Assembly: GCA_963709085.1 (NCBI GenBank)
Contig: CAVPVB010000007.1
Span: 1,922,001-1,986,000, forward strand
Source of the DNA: Rhodovastum sp963709085
Lineage (GTDB): Bacteria > Pseudomonadota > Alphaproteobacteria > Acetobacterales > Acetobacteraceae
DNA: 64,000 bases
Reading direction: 5' to 3'
This document shows positions 59,212 to 64,000 of the stretch, in pieces. Position 1 is the first letter of the stretch. Each line of letters begins with the position of its first letter. The notes below the pieces were generated by a model. It did not search any database. It saw only the letters and a list, made by a program, of their open reading frames with translations, and was not told the origin of the DNA. The position numbers and the translations under genes were made by a program.

Positions 59212-59243
59212 AAAGGCCCGGGACATGTTCCCGGGCCTTTTTT
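59212..59243 (+). terminator. Rho-independent terminator
   Basis: GGCCCGGGA (59215-59223) pairs with TCCCGGGCC (59229-59237) around CATGT, followed by six T's. A second copy of the right arm and T-run (CCCGGGCCTTTTT) follows at once, as if duplicated. It ends the Liv-type binding protein transcript. Confidence 0.9.
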
Positions 59244-59287
59244 CGTGCCCGGGCCTTTTTCGTGCCCGCAGCGGCCGCGCCGGTGGC

Positions 59288-59785
59288 TCAGCCGGGCACC
59301 GTCACCCGCACCGGATGGTAGCGGCGGCCGAAATAGATCAGGCCCTCGTGGTCCGTGCCCGTGGCGATCGCCTTGATCTCGCAGAACAGCACCGAGTGGG
59401 TGCCGATTTCGACCACTTGGGCGATCCGGCAGTCGAACGAGACCAGCGCGCCCTCCAGCACCGGGGCGCCGGTGAGCAGCGTGCTCCACGCTCCGGCGGC
59501 GAAGCGGCCATTCATGTCGCAATCGGTCATGCCGGCGAACACCGGCGACAGGATCTGCTGCGCCGCGGCGAGCGTGTTCACGCACAGCACCCCGTTGGCC
59601 TTGAAGGCCGGGTTGGCCTCGCTGGCGCGGTTCTGGCACACCAGCAGGGTCGGCGGGTCGTCGGTGACGCTGGTGACCGCCGAGGCGGTAAAGCCGTATC
59701 GCCCGGCCGGTCCTGCCGTGGTGATGACATGCACCGCGGCGCCCAGTCGTGTCATGGCCTCGCGATAGGTCTGCCGGTTGACCAC
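59288..59785 (-). CDS. Flavin reductase family protein
   Basis: A 165-aa FMN-binding reductase-like domain: YREAMTRLGAAVHVITTAGPAGRYGFTASAVTSVTDDPPTLLVCQNR is the family core, then FCVNTLA-like LCVNTLAAAQQ and HSVLFCEIKAI. Such proteins supply reduced flavin to two-component monooxygenases. No partner is visible. The GTG 59785 start has GGGAG upstream. Confidence 0.9.
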   Translation of the reverse strand: MVNRQTYREAMTRLGAAVHVITTAGPAGRYGFTASAVTSVTDDPPTLLVCQNRASEANPAFKANGVLCVNTLAAAQQILSPVFAGMTDCDMNGRFAAGAWSTLLTGAPVLEGALVSFDCRIAQVVEIGTHSVLFCEIKAIATGTDHEGLIYFGRRYHPVRVTVPG

Positions 59786-60044
59786 GCCCCGCTCCCTCGG
59801 CAAACCCCTGCAGGTCTGCGCCTTTGACCATGGCCAGGCAGGCTTGCGCTGGCACGGTGTCGGTATGGGTCGGCGTGACCACCGGTGCAAGCCGGCTTGT
59901 CGCCCCGCGACCCGACCGCCGGGCTGCCGCGTGCGCCGTGCTGGGGTGGACCGCGTTTCCGCTTCTTGCCCGGCGGCCCATCAGCGTGACATCGTGATTA
60001 AATCGTCAGCGGCGCCAACGCCGCCAGCCCCGGGGGATTTCGTC

Positions 60045-60257
60045 ATGACAACGTCGCCCGTCATCGATCTTGCTGCGGAAGCTACCGAAGCCTGTGTGCA
60101 GGCGGTTCCCGGCGCGGTGTTCCTGCGCCTGCGCCGCAGCGAGGGCGACACGGTGGTGCGCCGCATGTTCATCGAGATGACGCCCGCCGAGACCCGCAAC
60201 CTGGTCCGCGACCTGCAGGCCAGCCTCCGCGAGGCCGAACGCCCCCTGCGCGGCTGA
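60045..60257 (+). CDS. Small hypothetical protein
   Basis: A 70-aa soluble protein: VIDLAAEATEACVQAVPGAV then LRLRRSEGDTVVRRMFIEMTPAETRNLVRDLQ. The ending (MTPAETRNLVRDLQASL) looks like a helix that follows a beta-hairpin. No clear ribosome binding site. It is convergent with fsr. The 259 bases upstream contain no gene that I can support. Confidence 0.6.
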   Translation: MTTSPVIDLAAEATEACVQAVPGAVFLRLRRSEGDTVVRRMFIEMTPAETRNLVRDLQASLREAERPLRG

Positions 60258-60265
60258 GTGCCGGG

Positions 60266-61498
60266 TCAACCGGCGCGGCGGGCGGCCAGCCGGACGCGCT
60301 CGATGTCGGGCAGGAACCAGGTGAACAGGCCAAGCAGCGGCAGCCAGGCGCAGATCCCGTAGACCAGCTCGATCGAGGTATGATCGGCCAGTTCGCCGAG
60401 CGCGGCGGCGCCGAGGCCGCCGAGGCCGAACGAAAAGCCGAAGAAGATGCCCGACACCATGCCGACCCGCCCCGGCATCAATTCCTGCGCGAACACCAGG
60501 ATGGCCGACAGGGCCGAGGACATGATCAGGCCGATCGGCACCGTCAGCGCCACCGTCCAGAACAAATTCGCCTGCGGCAGCATCAGGGTGAACGGCAGCG
60601 GGCCGAGGATGGAGAACCAGATCACGTAGCGCCGCCCGAAATGGTCGCCCACCGGGCCGCCGATCAGCGTGCCCAGCGCCGAGGCGCCGAGGTAGATGAA
60701 CAGATAAATCTGGGCCGTCTGCACCGGAATGGCGAAGCGGTGGATCAGGTAGAAGATGAAGAACGTGCCGAGGCAGGCCGAGTAGAAGCTTTTCGAGAAC
60801 ATCAGCGCCGCCAGCACGATGATGCCGCGCCGCACCACTGCCGGCGGATGCGCCGGCGCCTCCGTCCCCGCGGCACGGGCGCGCCGGCTGGCGGCGAAGT
60901 GGTGGCGCTTGTACCAGGTGCCCACATTGGTCAGCACGATGATGGCGGTCAGCGCCGCCAGCGAGAACCAGGCGAGGCTGCCCTGGCCGTGCGGCAGCAC
61001 GACGAAGGCGGCCAGCAGCGGACCCGCCGCGGTGCCGAAATTACCGCCGAGCTGGAACAGCGATTGCGCGAATCCGTGCCGGCCGCCCGAGGCCAGCCGC
61101 GCCATGCGCGACGATTCGGGGTGGAACACCGACGAGCCGGTGCCGACCAGCGCCGCCCCGACCAGCAGCACCCCGTAGCTGCCGGCCTGCGACAGGATCA
61201 GCAGTCCGAGCAGGGTGAACGACATTCCGATCGCCAGCGAATAGGGCTGCGGGTGCCGGTCGGTGTACAGCCCGACCACCGGCTGCAGCAGCGAGGCGGT
61301 GAGCTGGAAAGTCAGCGTGATCAGGCCGATCTGGCCGAAATCGAGATTATACGCGGTCTTGAGGATCGGGTAGATCGCCGGCAGCAGCGATTGCTGCACA
61401 TCGTTCAGCATGTGGCAGAAGCTGAGCGCCACCAGCACCGAGAACGTGGTTCCCGCAGCGATGATGGGGCGGGCGGGCGCGGCGGTGGTCACGGACAT
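60266..61498 (-). CDS. fsr: MFS transporter, fosmidomycin-resistance (Fsr) type
   Basis: A 410-aa inner-membrane exporter with 12 predicted segments. Fsr-group traits are FCHMLNDVQQSLLPAIYPILK, YTDRHPQPYSL (MFS motif A), GSSVFHPESSRMAR and AGPLLAAFVVLP. These proteins pump out fosmidomycin and other drugs by proton exchange. There is no evidence here for the actual substrate. Start MSVTTAAPARPIIA. Confidence 0.9.
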   Translation of the reverse strand: MSVTTAAPARPIIAAGTTFSVLVALSFCHMLNDVQQSLLPAIYPILKTAYNLDFGQIGLITLTFQLTASLLQPVVGLYTDRHPQPYSLAIGMSFTLLGLLILSQAGSYGVLLVGAALVGTGSSVFHPESSRMARLASGGRHGFAQSLFQLGGNFGTAAGPLLAAFVVLPHGQGSLAWFSLAALTAIIVLTNVGTWYKRHHFAASRRARAAGTEAPAHPPAVVRRGIIVLAALMFSKSFYSACLGTFFIFYLIHRFAIPVQTAQIYLFIYLGASALGTLIGGPVGDHFGRRYVIWFSILGPLPFTLMLPQANLFWTVALTVPIGLIMSSALSAILVFAQELMPGRVGMVSGIFFGFSFGLGGLGAAALGELADHTSIELVYGICAWLPLLGLFTWFLPDIERVRLAARRAG

Positions 61499-61664
61499 GC
61501 GGGCGGGTTCCGGGGCTGCGGCGGGGCGAAAAACTATGACGCCGCCGATCAGATGCCCAATCCCTGATTTCGGGGGTCAGGTTTGCGGGGTTCCGTTTCC
61601 CTTGTCGGCGCCCAAGTACCTCCGGCTGCCGGCGCCGCCCGCGCCGGCCCAGGGAGGAGTCCGA

Positions 61665-62285
61665 TTGGAACAAGTTCGCGAACCCATTCTGCACCCGGTC
61701 GCCATCATGGATCTGCGGCCGACCCAGATCACGGTGGGCATGCAGGAGGTCGCGGCGAAGCGGAAGGCATGGCGCGCCAAGGGCGTCCACAAGGCTGCCG
61801 ATTTTCTCGGCCGCAACATGATCCCGGTGATCCTGGGGCCGAAGGACCGGCATTATGTCATCGACCATCACCATCTCGCTTTGGCGCTGCACCAGGAAAA
61901 TGTCGAGCGCGTGATCATCACCGTCACCGCCGATCTGCACCGGCTGGAGCCGGACGCTTTCTGGTTCGTGCTCGAAAACCATGGCTGGATGCATCCGTAT
62001 GACGACCAGGGACGGCGGCGCGGCCCCGAGGACATCCCGAAATCCGTCGAGGGCCTGATCGACGACCCGTTCCGCTCGCTGGCGGGCGCCTTGCGCCGGG
62101 TCGGCGGCTTTGCCAAGGACACGACGCTGTTCAGCGAGTTCCTGTGGGCCGATTTCCTGCGCCGCCGGATGAAGCGGAAGGATGTCGAGCGGGATTTCGA
62201 TGCGGCGGTGGAACAGGCGCTGGCCATCGCCAGGACGGAGGACGCCGGCTACCTGCCCGGCTGGTGCGGACCCACCCCGGACTGA
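61665..62285 (+). CDS. ParB-like nuclease-fold protein (ParBc_2)
   Basis: A 206-aa protein of the ParB-like group with HDHHH-type features: LRPTQITVGMQEVAAKR, FLGRNMIPVILGPKDRHYVIDHHHLALAL and FWADFLRRR-like LWADFLRRRMKRKDVERDF. It is not the chromosome-partition ParB; the group is of unknown role. I chose TTG 61665 because GGAGGAG sits 7 bases before it and the protein sequence matches from there; ATG 61707 is a later option. Its stop lies in a 14-bp tandem repeat. Confidence 0.82.
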   Translation: MEQVREPILHPVAIMDLRPTQITVGMQEVAAKRKAWRAKGVHKAADFLGRNMIPVILGPKDRHYVIDHHHLALALHQENVERVIITVTADLHRLEPDAFWFVLENHGWMHPYDDQGRRRGPEDIPKSVEGLIDDPFRSLAGALRRVGGFAKDTTLFSEFLWADFLRRRMKRKDVERDFDAAVEQALAIARTEDAGYLPGWCGPTPD

Positions 62286-62320
62286 AGCATGGGGACTGAA
62301 GCATGGGGACTGAGGCTTGG
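62279..62320. repeat. Three-copy 14-bp tandem repeat over the ParB-like stop
   Basis: GGACTGAAGCATGG at 62279-62292 and 62293-62306, and GGACTGAGGCTTGG at 62307-62320 (two changes). The stop codon (TGA, 62283-62285) is in the first unit. Confidence 0.85.
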
Positions 62321-62326
62321 GGAGTC

Positions 62327-63208
62327 TCAGCGCGCCGCGGCGCCGCGGGCCCAGCGCAGCCCGTCCTCCAGCCAGCCCGCATCCATTTCGTGGCCGCCCG
62401 GATGCAGGCACAGTTCCAGCGTGTGCCGTGTGTGGCAGGTCCATACCTCGCATTCGAGCCCGGCGCTGTGGACGTGCAGCTCGGGCGGCGTGGTGCAATG
62501 GTCGGTCTCGCGCCAGATGGCGAAGCCGCGCCCGATATCGGCCTGCCGCCAGTGCTCGAGCACGACCCGCCCGGCCATCGGCACCATGGTGTCGGCGGTG
62601 CCGTGCACGTGGCGCAGGTTCACCGGCGCCGTGCAGGCGGTCGGCATGCGCTCCCAGAATCCGCCGGAGAACGGCAGGAAGGCGGCAAAACCCAGCGGCG
62701 CGAAACAGGCCATGTCCCACACCATCGAGGCGCCCTGGCTGAACCCGCCCAGCACGATCAGCCGCGCATCGACCGGCCAGCGCCGCTTCACCTCGGCCAG
62801 CACGCCGTGCAGGAACAGGCGGTCATCGCGCGCATCGCTCGGCGAGCCCTGGTGTGACCAGGTGCCGTTCAGCCCGTCCGGCGCCACCAGCAGGAATCCG
62901 AGCGTTCCGGCCGGACCGGTCACATCCGTATCGGCCAGGACATCGGCGCCGTCATGGGTGTAGCCGTGCAGGAACATCAGCACCGGCAGCTTTGCATGCC
63001 CGTCCCAGTCCGGCGGCGCCTGCACGCGGAAACTGCCGCCGCCGGCCAGCCGGCACGGGTCGCAGGGCGCCTCGGCCGAGGCGGTTCCCAGGCCGGCAAC
63101 AGCGGCGGCGAGCAGCGGAACAAGAAGCACCGCGACGCCCATCCGCGCACCCGGCGGCAGAAGCCGCGCCTTCGCCCGGCCCAGGAGGCTGCGCCGTTGC
63201 CGTTTCAT
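62327..63208 (-). CDS. Secreted alpha/beta-hydrolase (LpqC/PHB-depolymerase-like esterase)
   Basis: A 293-aa esterase. The long N-terminus with VAVLLVPLLAAAVAGLGTASAEA is a signal peptide, then PVLMFLHGYTHDG (oxyanion region), GGFSQGASM (nucleophile Ser) and LCLHPGGHEMD (catalytic His). Paired cysteines CDPC follow the signal. Its ATG overlaps the metallophosphoesterase stop (ATGA), so both are in one transcript. Confidence 0.87.
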   Translation of the reverse strand: MKRQRRSLLGRAKARLLPPGARMGVAVLLVPLLAAAVAGLGTASAEAPCDPCRLAGGGSFRVQAPPDWDGHAKLPVLMFLHGYTHDGADVLADTDVTGPAGTLGFLLVAPDGLNGTWSHQGSPSDARDDRLFLHGVLAEVKRRWPVDARLIVLGGFSQGASMVWDMACFAPLGFAAFLPFSGGFWERMPTACTAPVNLRHVHGTADTMVPMAGRVVLEHWRQADIGRGFAIWRETDHCTTPPELHVHSAGLECEVWTCHTRHTLELCLHPGGHEMDAGWLEDGLRWARGAAAR

Positions 63209-63879
63209 GTGTCCCCCGGCAGATCGATCCAGGACAGATGTCCCCCCTTGCCGGCCCCGGTGTCCAGGAAAACCGCTTTGCCACCCGCCGCCCCCCGGGT
63301 GGTCCAGGGTCGCCCGTCCGGGCTGCGCTGGTCATGGCCACAATAAACGGTCAGCCCCGACGGGATGCGGTCCACCCAGTCCAGCACGCGTTCAGGAAAG
63401 CCGTCCGGCTGGTGCCGCCCGGTGGTCTGGCCGAACAGCGCGCGCGCCAGCGCCCCTTCGACCTTGCCGCCGAAGGGCGGCGGCGGGTGGTGCAGCATGG
63501 CGGTGTGGAAGCCGCCATGCACGAAAAAGGCATGCCGCCGCCGCAGCCAGGCCGGCGTCCGCTGGATCGCCGCCAGCGCGCGGGCGCGCAACGCCTCATC
63601 CAGTTGCGCCGCCGTCGCCCGCAGCGCCGCGTCCGCCTTCACCGCCCGCCCCGACAGCAGCCGCGCCAGCTTGTGGTCGTGGTTGCCCAGCAGGAACAGG
63701 CCGCGCCCGCTTTCCAGCAGGTCGAGCGCGATGCGCCACGCGCCGGCACTGTCCTCGCCGCCATCCGCGAGGTCGCCGAGTTGCACCACGAACCGGTCGG
63801 TTTGCACCGCCAGCGCGAAGCCGCGCGCATCGCCATGCACGTCGCCCACCACGCGCAGCTTTGCACCCGCCGGGATCAC
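63205..63879 (-). CDS. Metallophosphoesterase
   Basis: A 224-aa calcineurin-like phosphoesterase: LRVVGDVHGDARGF (DxH), VQLGDLADGG (GDxxDxG), FLLGNHDHKL (GNHD/E), then FFVHGGF and YCGHDQRS (GHxx). These give the full two-metal site. It may act on phosphoproteins or dinucleoside polyphosphates, but the substrate is unknown. The GTG 63879 start lies 26 bases after the upstream stop. Confidence 0.9.
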   Translation of the reverse strand: MIPAGAKLRVVGDVHGDARGFALAVQTDRFVVQLGDLADGGEDSAGAWRIALDLLESGRGLFLLGNHDHKLARLLSGRAVKADAALRATAAQLDEALRARALAAIQRTPAWLRRRHAFFVHGGFHTAMLHHPPPPFGGKVEGALARALFGQTTGRHQPDGFPERVLDWVDRIPSGLTVYCGHDQRSPDGRPWTTRGAAGGKAVFLDTGAGKGGHLSWIDLPGDT

Positions 63880-63905
63880 GCCAGTTCCAGCAGCGTCACC
63901 GCGGG

Positions 63906-64000
63906 TCAGGCCGGCCGTTCGAGCAGGATCTGCCCGACATCCGTCCAGCCGGCGCGGAAACCGGTCTCGCAATAGGCCAGGTAGTATTCCCACAGCCGCT
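63906..64000 (-). CDS. Cyclopropane-fatty-acyl-phospholipid synthase, C-terminal end (partial)
   Basis: The last 30 codons before the window ends: RLWEYYLAYCETGFRAGWTD then VGQILLERPA. This is the typical C-terminus of CFA synthase family methyltransferases, which add a methylene group to membrane lipid double bonds. The catalytic part is outside the window. Confidence 0.85.
   Translation of the reverse strand, partial: RLWEYYLAYCETGFRAGWTDVGQILLERPA

Overview
The window is about 70% GC and reads as a chromosomal segment of an alphaproteobacterium, most likely an Acetobacteraceae/Rhodospirillales relative. This is judged from the gene content and protein style (leuCDB behind rplS, an alphaproteobacterial RNase E, divergent rne/amiC, panB, glpK/glpD, dispersed GC-rich palindromes). 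No rRNA operon or CRISPR array is present. One tRNA gene (Glu, anticodon TTC) lies at 26067-26141 on the minus strand.

Layout. 1-3392: end of rplS, then leuC, leuD and leuB (leucine synthesis). 3518-4573: an AI-2E-type permease. 4683-12492: a tightly packed operon of two related amidohydrolases and a complete peptide-type ABC importer (binding protein, two ATPases, two permeases). The second amidohydrolase is frameshifted and has lost three conserved acidic residues. 12553-18872: a membrane-anchored hypothetical protein, a tandem Rid-domain protein, a GNAT/nitrilase pair, small membrane or secreted proteins, uppP and a heavy-metal chaperone. 19253-23377: a lone receiver protein, panB, and a large PLP-dependent Orn/Lys/Arg-type decarboxylase. 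The decarboxylase is preceded by an apparent attenuation leader: an extended Shine-Dalgarno, a 23-codon ORF and an 11-bp hairpin. 23588-26141: an orphan scpB-like gene that runs into layered IS21, IS3 and IS5 remnants, a new 50-aa ORF and tRNA-Glu. 26230-32645: a truncated siroheme synthase, glpK, an MBL hydrolase, two glycosyltransferases, a DedA protein and a DUF6134-like protein. 33159-39135: a decayed accessory block with a truncated ISNCY-type transposase, a doubly frameshifted SF1 helicase and a nucleotidyltransferase stub. 39224-48115: a flavoprotein, a PRC-barrel protein, glpD, a Leu/Ile/Val-type binding protein, a CHAP amidase, RidA and a katA remnant. 48269-56929: rne, amiC, a class A PBP (mrcA-like) and prfB with its programmed frameshift. 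56930-64000: a palindromic repeat cluster, a higBA-type toxin-antitoxin pair, a Liv-type binding protein, a flavin reductase, an Fsr-type MFS exporter, a ParB-like protein, an esterase, a metallophosphoesterase and the end of a cyclopropane-fatty-acid synthase.

Two general points matter to the reader. First, several conserved genes (rne, amiC, the PBP, a DoxX-like gene, a hypothetical gene, the helicase, one amidohydrolase) are broken by single indels. Because some of these should be essential, part of this is probably sequencing or assembly error; the katA and IS remnants are true decay. Second, short tandem repeats (14-18 bp, three or more copies) recur at four places and each one covers a start or stop codon.
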